This document shows positions 25,189 to 35,637 of a stretch of 55,234 bases of DNA, piece after piece. How positions within the stretch are numbered: position 1 is the stretch's first letter; each line of letters begins with the position of its first letter. The DNA comes from Microcoleus sp. FACHB-831 (GTDB lineage: Bacteria > Cyanobacteriota > Cyanobacteriia > Cyanobacteriales > FACHB-T130). The notes beneath the pieces are model-generated. The model was not told where the DNA came from and ran no database searches. It worked only from the letters and a program-made list of their open reading frames with translations. The stretch is taken from contig NZ_JACJON010000022.1 of NCBI RefSeq assembly GCF_014695585.1, forward strand, positions 1 through 55,234. The letters are read 5' to 3'. The position numbers and the translations under genes were made by a program.

Positions 25189-27312
25189 CTACAACCAATC
25201 ATCATCATCATCCCAATCCTCCTCATTCGAGGTTGTTCGCGTAGTGCGTCGGGGGATATTGTCATTCTCTCTACGATACCTACTGCCCCCTAAATCCCCG
25301 CCACGACGGCGTTCATCGCGATCGCGCATCGGGCGTTCATCGCGATCGCGTATCGGGCGTTCGTCGCGTATCGGGCGTTCATCGCGATCGCGTATCGGGC
25401 GTTCGTCGCGATCGCGCATCGTATTGCCAAACAAGCTATCGCTTTCTCCTGAGAATGTGCGACGAATAGATCCAAAAAAGTCGTCATCGTCATCTATCGA
25501 TTGCAGCCGCACCTCTCTGTTGAGTTCATACAGGGCATCTTGTAGATCTGATTGTGCCCGATCCATACCCCGCTCGTCGTCACGCGCGACACTATCTCGC
25601 ACTTCTTGAATCAGAGCTTCAATTCTACGCCGCTGTCCGCTGGCAAACTGCATACCAAATTGCAGCGCCACTTCTTTTAGTTGCCGTTCTGCTTGAAAAG
25701 CCAGCGCTTCAGCGCGGTTGCGCTTTTCCACTCGTTCGCGCCGTTCGCGATCGCCTTCTGCAAATTGTTCTGCCTCCCGGATCATCCGGTTGACTTCCGA
25801 CTCACTTAATGTAGAAGCTCCTTGCACTATAATGCTCTGCTCCCTACCCGTTGTCCTGTCTAAGGCTGTCACCTGCAAAATCCCGTTGGCATCAATATCA
25901 AAAGATACCTGAATCTGCGGCACTCCTCGCGGCGCTGGTGGTATTCCTGTCAGCTTAAAACGACCCAGCGACTTGTTATCCGCCGCCATCTGCCGTTCGC
26001 CTTGTAGTACGTGAACCTCTACCAATGTTTGATTATTTTCTGCCGTTGAGAAAATGTCCGAACGTCTTACTGGTATGGTTGTGTTGCGGGGTATAAGTTT
26101 TTTCATCACGCTGCCGATAGTTTCTAACCCCAGCGACAGGGGAGTAACATCAAGCAGCAAGACATCTTTAACTTCACCTGCTAAAATTCCCGCTTGGATA
26201 GCAGCGCCGACAGCTACCACTTCATCTGGGTTGACGTTTTCATTAGGTTCTTTGTCAATAAAGCTGCGGACTAGATCTTTGACTAAGGGAATGCGGGTAG
26301 AACCACCCACCAAAACCACTTCGTCAATCTGGCGGGGTGAAAGATTGGAATCGGCGAGGGCGCGTTTGACAGGTATACGCAATCGATTTACCAAATCGCC
26401 ACACAAATCCTCAAACTGCGCCCTAGTCAGGCGAGTTTCTAGATGTACCGGGCCATCTTCTGTGGCTGTGATGAATGGTAAGTTGATATCAGTTACCATC
26501 ACACCGGAAAGCTCAATTTTGGCTTTCTCGGCGGCTTCGGTCAAGCGTTGTAGGGCTTGGCGATCGCGCCTTAAATCTACACCATCGGTTTCCAAAAATT
26601 GTTCGGCTAGCCAATCAACGATTTTTTTATCAAAATCATTGCCTCCTAGCTGGGTATCGCCGCTGGTTGCTTTAACCTCAAATACCCCATCCCCCACTTC
26701 CAGGATGGACACATCAAACGTGCCGCCTCCCAAGTCAAATACTAGGATAGTTTGGCTGTCTTTGCGATCCAGCCCATAAGCTAGAGATGCAGCGGTTGGT
26801 TCATTGAGAATCCGCAATACTTCCAATCCAGCAATCCGCCCTGCATCTCGCGTCGCCTGTCTTTGAGAATCGTTGAAGTATGCAGGAACGGTAATTACCG
26901 CGCCAGTTACAGATTGTCCAAGGTAGCGCCCCGCTTCATCTGCTAATTTCCGCAGCACCATTGCTGAAACTTCTTCAGGAGCAAATTCCTTTTTGAGACG
27001 CGGACACCTGATTTTGATGCTCCCATTCTCATCGCGGCGAATCGTATAGGGAATTTGCTTCGACTCTGGATTGAGTTCGGAATATTTGCGACCGATGAAG
27101 CGCTTGATGGCATAAAAGGTATTTTGGGGGTTGAGGACTGCTTGCCGACGTGCCATCTGTCCGACAAGGCGTTCTCCGTCCTTGTTGAAAGCAACTACAG
27201 AGGGAGTAGTTCGCATACCTTCGGCATTGGCAATAACAATTGGCTTACCGCCTTCCATGACAGCAACTACTGAGTTAGTTGTACCCAGGTCAATGCCGAC
27301 TACTTTGCCCAT
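25189..27312 (-). CDS. dnaK: Hsp70 chaperone DnaK with disordered repetitive acidic tail (DnaK3-like)
   Basis: A 707-residue Hsp70. The ATPase domain starts [17 protein letters not shown], with [17 protein letters not shown] and [11 protein letters not shown]. The substrate-binding beta domain includes [14 protein letters not shown], and a helical lid follows. The last 85 or so residues are unlike standard DnaK: an array of RDRDERPI-type octapeptides, a Gly/Arg stretch, and the acidic end DWDDDDDWL. Cyanobacteria have several DnaK paralogues; linkage to a zinc-finger-less dnaJ and the extended tail suggest the DnaK3 type, which is linked to membranes or polysomes, but I cannot prove the class. 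Confidence 0.93.
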   Translation of the reverse strand: MGKVVGIDLGTTNSVVAVMEGGKPIVIANAEGMRTTPSVVAFNKDGERLVGQMARRQAVLNPQNTFYAIKRFIGRKYSELNPESKQIPYTIRRDENGSIKIRCPRLKKEFAPEEVSAMVLRKLADEAGRYLGQSVTGAVITVPAYFNDSQRQATRDAGRIAGLEVLRILNEPTAASLAYGLDRKDSQTILVFDLGGGTFDVSILEVGDGVFEVKATSGDTQLGGNDFDKKIVDWLAEQFLETDGVDLRRDRQALQRLTEAAEKAKIELSGVMVTDINLPFITATEDGPVHLETRLTRAQFEDLCGDLVNRLRIPVKRALADSNLSPRQIDEVVLVGGSTRIPLVKDLVRSFIDKEPNENVNPDEVVAVGAAIQAGILAGEVKDVLLLDVTPLSLGLETIGSVMKKLIPRNTTIPVRRSDIFSTAENNQTLVEVHVLQGERQMAADNKSLGRFKLTGIPPAPRGVPQIQVSFDIDANGILQVTALDRTTGREQSIIVQGASTLSESEVNRMIREAEQFAEGDRERRERVEKRNRAEALAFQAERQLKEVALQFGMQFASGQRRRIEALIQEVRDSVARDDERGMDRAQSDLQDALYELNREVRLQSIDDDDDFFGSIRRTFSGESDSLFGNTMRDRDERPIRDRDERPIRDERPIRDRDERPMRDRDERRRGGDLGGSRYRRENDNIPRRTTRTTSNEEDWDDDDDWL
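25311..25424. repeat. In-frame 24-base tandem repeat carrying HIP1 inside dnaK
   Basis: Five units: 25311-25334, 25335-25358, a short 18-base unit at 25359-25376, 25377-25400 and 25401-25424. Each full unit contains GCGATCGC and encodes about one RDRDERPI octapeptide on the minus strand. The short unit has lost 6 bases including the HIP1 core, keeping frame. Confidence 0.93.
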
Positions 27313-27539
27313 GCGATCGCGTTCTCCTTGCTTAACTTAATATATTGAGAACCTTTGTTGCATTTATTGTATCTTGCCTATGGTAAGGCACGGGGGTGAG
27401 GAATGCTCCCACCTGGCTTACTCAGATTTTGAGAGCTGAGATGGTAAAACGTCAAAGATATAGCAGACAAATTAACCTAAGACTGGCGGAATGTTACCAG
27501 CTTTGCTGCGAGAAAAATTATAGGCGCGATCGCCCTTAA

Positions 27540-27935
27540 CTAAAACTCTTCTTCATCATCTTCGCCAAACAAATCCGGAAACCATCTATCCCACTTACTC
27601 TCATGCTCGTAATACGATCGCGGATCTTTGGGATAGCACAGCGTCAGTTTTGTGTGCTTGAAAGCAACTGTATCCTCAAAGCGATTGAAAATCGTGTCTA
27701 CCTTCTGATACAACCGCTTGTAAACCACACTACTCGGACAGACGATTACCAATTCTGTCATTCCATTTTCATGGCGTGTAATTCTCCACTCGCAATGACT
27801 AAATAAAGCTTTCAGCGAACCATTGAGCTTTAGATACAAGCGTTGTCGCTGCTCTCTTACGGCTGCCAGATCTATTGCCAGCGCCCGATCTTGCTCGCTA
27901 AATGGTTGAGGTGCATCCAGGTTTTCCTGACTCAT
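27540..27935 (-). CDS. Conserved cyanobacterial protein of unknown function
   Basis: A 131-residue soluble protein. I do not recognise a named domain. It begins MSQENLDAPQPFSEQDRALA, has a central part with WRITRHENGMTELVIVCPS and VYKRLYQKVDTIF, and ends in the acidic tail LFGEDDEEEF after KWDRWFPDL. No signal peptide or membrane segment is present. Composition and HIP1 use match its neighbours, and the balanced sequence looks like a real protein. It lies between dnaK and the divergent crtP (170 bases between starts). The function is unknown. Confidence 0.7.
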   Translation of the reverse strand: MSQENLDAPQPFSEQDRALAIDLAAVREQRQRLYLKLNGSLKALFSHCEWRITRHENGMTELVIVCPSSVVYKRLYQKVDTIFNRFEDTVAFKHTKLTLCYPKDPRSYYEHESKWDRWFPDLFGEDDEEEF

Positions 27936-28096
27936 TATTCCCTCCCAGTTCTGCTCTGGCTACTGATATCTAGTATCGCAGCCATGTCGGCTAGCGCAAT
28001 TAAATCGCCTAAATTTGCCCATCCATCAAGTGCTAAATGTAACGAAATGCAAAGTATAATGAGACCCAGAACACAAGCAAGCACTCATAAGGGTAG

Positions 28097-29551
<1,455 letters not shown>

Positions 29552-29697
29552 TCCCTGAAAAAGGCAAAAATGACAAGGTGAAGATAATTTACTTGCCTTT
29601 TGCCTTGTGACACACTTAGACCCTGAAAAACGAAAAAGCTGCTTTTTGCTTTTTAAATTTTGCCTTGTGACGCCCATAGCTCCTTTGCCTGTAAAGA

Positions 29698-30636
29698 ATG
29701 CTGCAATTGTCTAATTCCCCGCGCATGAGAACGCTGGCCTCAATAGCCTCAATAGAGGACTCTTACCAACTTTGTCGCCAGATTACGGCCAAGTACGCTA
29801 AGACGTTTTATCTGGGTACGCTACTGATGTCAGAAGCCAAGCGTACAGCCATCTGGGCTATTTATGCTTGGTGTAGGCGCACAGATGAACTCGTAGACGG
29901 TTCTATGGCCGCGATTACGACTCCTGAAACTCTGGATAGGTACTCGCAACAACTAGAATCTGTTTTTGCCGGAAACCCAGTCGAAGACCAGGATGTCGCG
30001 TTGGTAGATACGCTGCAACGCTTCAAACTGGATATTCAACCATTTCGGGATATGATTGCAGGCCAGCGCATGGATCTGTATCGCAGCCGCTATGAGACTT
30101 TTGAGGAACTAAACCTCTATTGTTATAGGGTTGCGGGTACGGTTGGCTTGATGTCGCTTGCAGTGATGGGGATAGACACATCGCTACAAACGGCTCCTTG
30201 GGATCGGCAACAGTTGGTTAAGGATACTACTGAAGCCGCGATCGCGCTGGGAATTGCCAATCAGCTAACCAACATCCTGCGAGACGTTGGCGAAGATGCC
30301 CGCAGAGGACGTATCTACCTGCCCCTAGCAGAATTAGCTCTGTTTAATTACACCGAAGAAGATCTGCTAAAAGGCGTCATCGATGAGCGCTGGCGCGAAT
30401 TAATGCGGTTCCAAATTCAACGGGCACGTAAATTCTACGATGAGGCAGAAAAGGGCATCTGTGGCCTTAGCGCAGACGCCCGATGGCCTGTGTGGTCGGC
30501 TTTGATGCTTTATAGCCAGATTTTGCCTGCTATCGAACGCAATCAGTATGATGTGTTCACTAAAAGAGCCTACGTCCCTACTCCACGCAAATTGGTGTCT
30601 TTGCCTGTTGCTTGGCTAAGGGCGCAAGCGCTTTAA
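29698..30636 (+). CDS. crtB: Phytoene synthase
   Basis: A 312-residue enzyme that joins two geranylgeranyl diphosphates into 15-cis-phytoene. Both Asp-rich diphosphate-binding motifs are present: RRTDELVDG near residue 61 and NILRDVGEDARRGRIYLP near 195. The N-terminus MLQLSNSPRMRTL is the usual cyanobacterial one, which supports ATG 29698. The chain is of standard length. It follows crtP in the same orientation and supplies its substrate. A strong terminator hairpin follows directly after the stop. Confidence 0.96.
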   Translation: MLQLSNSPRMRTLASIASIEDSYQLCRQITAKYAKTFYLGTLLMSEAKRTAIWAIYAWCRRTDELVDGSMAAITTPETLDRYSQQLESVFAGNPVEDQDVALVDTLQRFKLDIQPFRDMIAGQRMDLYRSRYETFEELNLYCYRVAGTVGLMSLAVMGIDTSLQTAPWDRQQLVKDTTEAAIALGIANQLTNILRDVGEDARRGRIYLPLAELALFNYTEEDLLKGVIDERWRELMRFQIQRARKFYDEAEKGICGLSADARWPVWSALMLYSQILPAIERNQYDVFTKRAYVPTPRKLVSLPVAWLRAQAL

Positions 30637-30641
30637 GAGAG

Positions 30642-30680
30642 TTTTGAGTAAAGCCGGAGCGTCTCCGGCTCTACTCAAAA
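30642..30680. terminator. Bidirectional terminator between crtB and the adenylate cyclase gene
   Basis: An 18-base stem, TTTTGAGTAAAGCCGGAG against CTCCGGCTCTACTCAAAA, with one mismatch and a CGT loop. T and A runs at the outer ends suit both converging genes. The right arm overlaps the cyclase stop codon (30675-30677). Confidence 0.85.
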
Positions 30681-32156
30681 TTCAAATTCATTAAAAACTG
30701 GGAGTTCGTAGATGGCAACTGGCTCATCCTTGCCCCTAACTTTTACTGACTGATCTACCAATCTCAGGTTGAAGGCTTCCGGATGCCGCAGTGCTGCAAC
30801 TACTGGCTCTGTTACCAAAGTTGAGCAACTATATTTCCTGGTAAGACCCTCGACGCGGGAGGCTACGTTTACAGCGTCGCCAACGACTGTAGATTCGATG
30901 CGGGAACTGAAGCCGACAGTACCCATAACTACTTCGCCCCTGTGAATTCCAATACCTATATCGATCGTTGGCAAGCCTTGGCGCGATCGCTCTTCGTTAA
31001 ATACCTGTAGCATGAACCTCATGGCTCTCGCGGCATGTAGAGCGCCATCTGTGGCTTCGTCGTCAAACAGCGCCATGATCGCATCGCCAATATACTTGTC
31101 TATAAAGCCGCCAGTTTCACTGATGGCAAGCCCCATTGAGGCAAGATAATCGTTGAGAAAAGAAAACACCTCAAGGGGAGTTAGATGTTCTGACATCGAG
31201 GTATAGCCCCGAATGTCAGCGAACAGGATCGTAATTACCCGCGTTGAGGCGACGCCAACCTGAATGTTCTCAATTCCATCAGAGGCAATGACGGAGAGAA
31301 ACTTCTCCGGGACGAAACGTTCAAACGACTCAATTGTTTTTTGAAGCCTGCTAAAAGAATCCTGTAGCGCTGCGGACATCTCGTTAAATGCGATCGCCAA
31401 ATCGCCGATTTCATCTGCGAGATCTACTTCGGCGCGATGCTGCAAATCGCCAGCAGCAATCTTAGAAGCGCTGACCTGTAAGCGCCGTATCGGATTTGAG
31501 AGTTGATGAGCTAAAACATACGCCCCTGCTAGACCAACTCCAAGCCCAAAAGCACCTACCAGTAATGCTTTTCTAATAGCATTACTGACTGCATCATTTA
31601 CGGCAACAAGAGAAATTCCAATCCGAAACGTACCTATTTTCTCACCAGCAGAGTTGCGTATAGCTGTCGAGACTTCTATCACTCGCTCACCACGACGCGC
31701 CCGTATCTTGCCTTTGGGAAACTCAAGGTCGCGCAGAATGAAGGTTTCAACAACAGTTGTATTGTACAAAGTTCGATTAGCACCTTCTGTGATTCCTGGC
31801 GGTACTATGTCGGGAACGTACTGCTCCTGAAAATCTATAGGTGAAGCCGCGACGATCTGATTTGAAGCCCGCACATCAGAAACAAGCATATACATGAAGT
31901 CTGAGTTTCGCTCCATCAACAGGGTAAGCCCCAACCGGATCTGGCTCCAGTTCTGGTCTGTCAGTTCATTTGTCCATGCATTAGCTAACGCTACAACTAG
32001 CGACTGCGCTTCACGCCGCTTCTGCTGCCTATAAAGGTGGCTCTCGTTCTTAGCCCAAAGCCACACCACTGAGCCGATAATTACCACAATTAAAAGTGTG
32101 GTGGCGGTCATAATCCGGGTGTGGATCGAGCGGAAAATCGCAACCTTCATAAGCAA
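30675..32156 (-). CDS. Membrane adenylate cyclase with HAMP domain (class III)
   Basis: A 493-residue sensor cyclase. A first membrane helix (TATTLLIVVIIGSVVWLWA) and a second (ALLVGAFGLGVGLAGAYVLA) bracket an extracytoplasmic sensor region of about 155 residues. A HAMP domain (NPIRRLQVSASKIAAGDLQ) and the class III catalytic domain follow. The metal-binding aspartates are in FADIRGYTSMSE and IGDAIMALFD. The adenine-selecting Lys (FIDKYIGD) and Asp (VVGDAVNVASR) are present, as are the transition-state Asn and Arg in the same segment, so cAMP rather than cGMP is predicted. A close match to cyanobacterial CyaA-type enzymes. The signal sensed is unknown. Confidence 0.92.
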   Translation of the reverse strand: MLMKVAIFRSIHTRIMTATTLLIVVIIGSVVWLWAKNESHLYRQQKRREAQSLVVALANAWTNELTDQNWSQIRLGLTLLMERNSDFMYMLVSDVRASNQIVAASPIDFQEQYVPDIVPPGITEGANRTLYNTTVVETFILRDLEFPKGKIRARRGERVIEVSTAIRNSAGEKIGTFRIGISLVAVNDAVSNAIRKALLVGAFGLGVGLAGAYVLAHQLSNPIRRLQVSASKIAAGDLQHRAEVDLADEIGDLAIAFNEMSAALQDSFSRLQKTIESFERFVPEKFLSVIASDGIENIQVGVASTRVITILFADIRGYTSMSEHLTPLEVFSFLNDYLASMGLAISETGGFIDKYIGDAIMALFDDEATDGALHAARAMRFMLQVFNEERSRQGLPTIDIGIGIHRGEVVMGTVGFSSRIESTVVGDAVNVASRVEGLTRKYSCSTLVTEPVVAALRHPEAFNLRLVDQSVKVRGKDEPVAIYELPVFNEFEF

Positions 32157-32180
32157 TTAGCAATTAGCGACTAGCGATTA
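32153..32180. repeat. STRR: four tandem GCAATTA-type heptamers
   Basis: Two copies of GCAATTA, then GCGACTA and GCGATTA, directly upstream of the cyclase start. The rest of the spacer up to 32374 shows no gene. The first copy touches the cyclase start codon, so the array may have moved into its leader. Confidence 0.8.
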
Positions 32181-32374
32181 GAAAGGAGCCGTTCGATGGT
32201 AACGCCCCTGGATCGCATAGCGTGATTGGGACAACTGATAAAGTACAAAAAGCTAACAGCTATTTGGTAAGACTACTTAAAGCTAGCAGCTAACGGGAAA
32301 AAGACAATTTGGTAAATTAATGTATAGTTTAACCGGAGGGGTAGTAGAAATGCTTACCAGGCTGTAAATACTAG

Positions 32375-33466
32375 CTAAGGGCTATCTATTACCTCAATTT
32401 CCTCGACGAAAGTCATCCAACGTTGTTTATCGTCTCTAGCTTGGCAAGAGGCTGGTAATGCAAGGGTCAAGGGACCGCCCATGTGAGCGGGAATCGGCTG
32501 GCGATCGTTACCCCAGCGCGTTGCTAGCAGGATGTCACAGTCGCGCAGGTCTTTTGCTGCTAATCGGCTCGGATTTAAGGGGTCGCGATAAACTGGCGGT
32601 TTACCCCGAACAACTACAACACTGCCTTCGGGCAACGCTACTCCGCTAGCGGCGATCGCATCGCGCAGGCGCACGCCTTGGAGCTTAACTTTACCTATAG
32701 GCCAGCCAATCGGGTAGCCAACAGGTTCTTCAATGGTAACTTGTTGCAGTTTGTCGAGGGTATTGATATCAAGAGTGCGTGAGGGTTGATCGGATTTGCC
32801 AGAAGATTTTTGGCCAACGCTAGCAGAATCTCCAACGCGCAGCTTTATTTGCTCAGTACCCACCACTATATTGGTAACGTAAAATGCCCAGAAGCGATCT
32901 GGATATTTTATTTGCAGTTCTGGGTAGTCGGTGTAGGGGAATATTAAGTAAAGGGGGCCACCTTCGCTGCGGGAAAGGGGCTTGCCATTGCGTTCTAGCG
33001 CGATCGCAATCGGGTAACGCTTTAAGTCTTCCAGGGTGACGGTTGCTCGGTAAGCGTCGTAGGATACAAACGTTACTTCTTTAACATCAGACTTAACACC
33101 AAGCTGGTCTAGCAGCTTCGCGACTGGTATGGCACGAAAAGAAAAAATTGCTTTGGGGTTGCTGGTATGATGCGGCTCTTGTGTTTTGACAATTGTTGTT
33201 GCCAAGGCGTTCAGTTTCTCGAAATCCAGTCGCACTGGCTCCTTAGCTGGGATTTGCCCGGTAATTGCGAGTTCCCAATTTTGCCACCGATCATCTTTTT
33301 TATGAACCGCAACCATTACGGCATTTTGCGCGATCGCCTGTTGACGCCATGCATTCAGTTGAGCATCGGTTGGCTCGTTCGTACACGCACTCAGGAACGC
33401 AACAGGCCAAAGCTTTAGCAGTCGAAAAAATGAAAACGATTGGGGCTTTGTATTGATGGCTTTCAC
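32375..33466 (-). CDS. Lipoprotein with two molybdopterin-oxidoreductase-like domains
   Basis: A 363-residue exported protein. The N-terminus is a signal with a lipobox (VAFLSACTNEP). The body carries two copies of the oxidoreductase molybdopterin-binding (SUOX-like) fold. The first is around FSFRAIPVAKLLDQLG, GGPLYLIFPY and FWAFYVTNIVVG. The second is around GVRLRDAIAASG, DCDILLATRWGNDRQPIPAHMGGPLTLALP and MTFVEEIEVID. The Mo-ligating cysteine segment of sulfite oxidases is not seen in either copy, so a bound Mo cofactor is doubtful. It may be a binding or electron-transfer accessory protein at the periplasmic face. The function is unknown. Confidence 0.75.
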   Translation of the reverse strand: MKAINTKPQSFSFFRLLKLWPVAFLSACTNEPTDAQLNAWRQQAIAQNAVMVAVHKKDDRWQNWELAITGQIPAKEPVRLDFEKLNALATTIVKTQEPHHTSNPKAIFSFRAIPVAKLLDQLGVKSDVKEVTFVSYDAYRATVTLEDLKRYPIAIALERNGKPLSRSEGGPLYLIFPYTDYPELQIKYPDRFWAFYVTNIVVGTEQIKLRVGDSASVGQKSSGKSDQPSRTLDINTLDKLQQVTIEEPVGYPIGWPIGKVKLQGVRLRDAIAASGVALPEGSVVVVRGKPPVYRDPLNPSRLAAKDLRDCDILLATRWGNDRQPIPAHMGGPLTLALPASCQARDDKQRWMTFVEEIEVIDSP

Positions 33467-33496
33467 TTTAAATTTAGGTCTTAGTCTGAGCGCTGG

Positions 33497-34084
33497 CTAA
33501 GACTGCCCGTAATATGTTGGTTCCTTTCCTAGCTTCCATTTGATGTTACAGCCGATGCTGGGCTTCTGGTCGGGGTTTACTGGTTTTCCTGCTAGGACAG
33601 CATCGATAGCTGCTCTTAAATCTTTACCTGTTACAGGCTTGTCTGTGCTGGGTCGGCTATCATCAAGCTGACCGCGATAGACAAGCTGTCTATCTGCATC
33701 AAAGAGGAAAAAGTCTGGCGTACAAGCTGCGGTATAGGCTTTGGCGGTTTCTTGGGTTTCATCGTAGCACAGAGGAAATATGAACCCTAGCTCTAAGGCG
33801 ATCGCTTTTAACTGTTCTGGTGAATCATCTGGATATTTAATAGCATCATTGGCGCTAATTGCCACAATTGCTAAATCTTTTTCTGCGTAGTCTTCTCCAA
33901 TTTGCGCCAATTCGGTTTGTATGTGCTTGACAAATGGACAATGCTTGCAGATGAACATTACCAATAATGCTTTTTTACCCGCAAAAGTGGCTAAGGAAAT
34001 TGTTTTTCCAAATACTACTTCCGGCAGATGAAAATCCGGGGCTTTGGTTCCCAGCGGCAACATTGTTGAGGCTGTTCGCGCCAT
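33497..34084 (-). CDS. Thioredoxin-family protein (AhpC/TSA-like redoxin)
   Basis: A 195-residue redoxin starting at ATG 34084 (MARTASTMLPLG). AAGGAG lies 8 bases upstream, which favours this over the longer open frame from 34117. The fold reads KAPDFHLPEV, then LLVMFICKHCPFVKHI with a CKHC redox pair, then VAISANDAIKYPDDSPE. Other segments are CTPDFFLFDADRQLVYRGQLDD and PSIGCNIKWK at the end. Proteins of this type are common in cyanobacteria and are annotated as thioredoxin-like or peroxiredoxin-like. A reductase or peroxidase role is expected, but the partner is not known. Confidence 0.88.
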   Translation of the reverse strand: MARTASTMLPLGTKAPDFHLPEVVFGKTISLATFAGKKALLVMFICKHCPFVKHIQTELAQIGEDYAEKDLAIVAISANDAIKYPDDSPEQLKAIALELGFIFPLCYDETQETAKAYTAACTPDFFLFDADRQLVYRGQLDDSRPSTDKPVTGKDLRAAIDAVLAGKPVNPDQKPSIGCNIKWKLGKEPTYYGQS

Positions 34085-34182
34085 TGCTTGCACTCCTTGG
34101 ATAAACCGCTTTTCCACTATTTTGACTTAAAGATGGGCTTAAGCGATCGCGATCGCTACCTTTGCTTTTTTTGCAACTGTAT

Positions 34183-34196
34183 AGTACATTTGTACT
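34183..34196. promoter_or_regulatory. LexA-type SOS box
   Basis: AGTACATTTGTACT matches the cyanobacterial LexA consensus RGTACNNNDGTWCB at every position and is a near-perfect dyad. A TATAGT element overlaps its left arm. It sits 47 bases before the ATG of the gene at 34243, where a repressor could block transcription. Binding is inferred. Confidence 0.6.
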
Positions 34197-34242
34197 AACA
34201 AAATTCTTAACCCCTCAAATTCATCAGGTAGCTCAAAAAGCC

Positions 34243-34698
34243 ATGAGAAAACTGCAACCAGGAAGGTTTGAAAACGTGACTGAAGGGCTGCCTAAATATC
34301 TTGTCACAACAAAGAAGTCGCAGCTGCAAATCAAAACTTACCAGCAGACACTACAGCAAAGGGTTATAGATGGCTTGAGAAGTTTGGAGGCGCAAGCAGA
34401 ACATATAAATCAGCTTTCAGCAGATCTAGAGGAGGCGATGTTTGAACTCAAAGCGATCGCTAGCGAAGTAAACAAAGATTTGAGAACAATACAGGCTACA
34501 ACTAAACCTTTCCCGCGTCAGCAACAACAACTTCCTGAAATCTGCCAGTATTGGAAAACTAGCGTTCCTCATGTTGGGCAAAAGCCAAGCGGAGCGTTAG
34601 TATTGACGACGCGACAAATCGATCTATTCAAGGCAGAACGGGAAGCGGCGTTAATTGCCAAGGAACTGCGCCAGAAAGCAACAAGAAAAAGACGATAA
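34243..34698 (+). CDS. Coiled-coil protein of unknown function, candidate SOS gene
   Basis: A 151-residue protein read from ATG 34243 (MRKLQPGRFENV). The open frame extends upstream through a TTG, but that region covers the LexA-type box, so the ATG is preferred. The middle (QTLQQRVIDGLRSLEAQAEH, then LSADLEEAMFELKAIASEVN) is likely a coiled coil. A segment ICQYWKTSVPHVGQKPSG follows, and the end is strongly basic (RQKATRKRR), suggesting nucleic-acid contact. I recognise no family. It lies divergent from the redoxin gene. DNA-damage control is inferred only from the box. Confidence 0.65.
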   Translation: MRKLQPGRFENVTEGLPKYLVTTKKSQLQIKTYQQTLQQRVIDGLRSLEAQAEHINQLSADLEEAMFELKAIASEVNKDLRTIQATTKPFPRQQQQLPEICQYWKTSVPHVGQKPSGALVLTTRQIDLFKAEREAALIAKELRQKATRKRR

Positions 34699-34828
34699 TT
34701 GTAATTTAGAAGTAAATTGTAAGGGTGGGTTACGCTGTAGCTAACCTACCATAAATAGAATATTATTTCCAACTCGTGAGTAAAATATACTATTGTATTT
34801 AGCACCAATTAAATTAATCCCTAATTTT

Positions 34829-35617
34829 ATGCAAGAAAATAACCTTTCATCAACGCCACTACACAACATGAACCCGCTAAGTCGATTTTCCGACAGGGCG
34901 GATGATTATGCTAAATATAGACCGAGTTATCCAGCAGCAGCAATTAATACTATCGTTGAAGGTTTAAATAATTTGTCGCAAGTTGTAGCAGCGGATATTG
35001 GCGCAGGGACGGGGATTTCTTCGCGGTTGCTAGCTGAACGTGGAATTAGGGTAATTGCAATAGAACCAAACGCAGCGATGAGAGAAGCAGCATTGCTTCA
35101 TCCATTCTTGGAGCTGCGAGAAGGTACAGCAGAAGCGACTAATTTAGCAGATGCATCCGTTGATTTAATTAGTTGTTTTCAGTCTTTTCATTGGTTCGCT
35201 CCTCAGCCAAGTCTTGAGGAGTTTCGCAGAATTTTAAAGCCAAACGGACGCCTAGCCGTAGTTTGGAACGAGCGCGATCGCGCTGACGAATTTACGCAAA
35301 ATTATAGCCGCTTGGTACAGAGAGCATCAAACAATCATCCTGCTGAATCGCGTCTTGTTTCAGTAGATCCGCTGTTAACAAGTCCAATTTTCCCTAATGT
35401 CAGCCGTTACAATTTTGAGTACAGGCAAGAGTTAGACTTGGAAGGACTAATTGGACGTGCTATGAGCGTATCTTACATACCTCGTGAAGGAGAGGCGCAC
35501 GAGCAATTAATCTCAGGTTTGACGGAATTGTATAACAGCGATCGCGATCGAGATGGCTTTGTTCAGTTAGCTTACTGTACTAGCGTGTATATCGCCGCGC
35601 CTAATATTAAAGTTTAA
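34829..35617 (+). CDS. Class I SAM-dependent methyltransferase
   Basis: A Methyltransf_11-type enzyme of about 262 residues. SAM motif I is VVAADIGAGTGISSRLLAER, the acidic loop is VIAIEPNAAM, and motif IV is VDLISCFQSFHWF followed by RILKPNGRLAVVWNERDR. The QSFHWF segment is typical of the yeast Tmt1/trans-aconitate-like subgroup. The start is uncertain: ATG 34829 (MQENN) or ATG 34868 (MNPLSRFSD), the latter matching where conserved sequence begins. The substrate is unknown. It is convergent with the dehydrogenase gene, 20 bases apart. Confidence 0.85.
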   Translation: MQENNLSSTPLHNMNPLSRFSDRADDYAKYRPSYPAAAINTIVEGLNNLSQVVAADIGAGTGISSRLLAERGIRVIAIEPNAAMREAALLHPFLELREGTAEATNLADASVDLISCFQSFHWFAPQPSLEEFRRILKPNGRLAVVWNERDRADEFTQNYSRLVQRASNNHPAESRLVSVDPLLTSPIFPNVSRYNFEYRQELDLEGLIGRAMSVSYIPREGEAHEQLISGLTELYNSDRDRDGFVQLAYCTSVYIAAPNIKV

Positions 35618-35637
35618 GTAAAATCAGTCTTCTTATA

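Noticed and set aside
26054-26779. 241-residue plus-strand open frame
   Set aside because: It is antisense to dnaK; its Ser/Thr/Arg-rich composition is that of a shadow frame.
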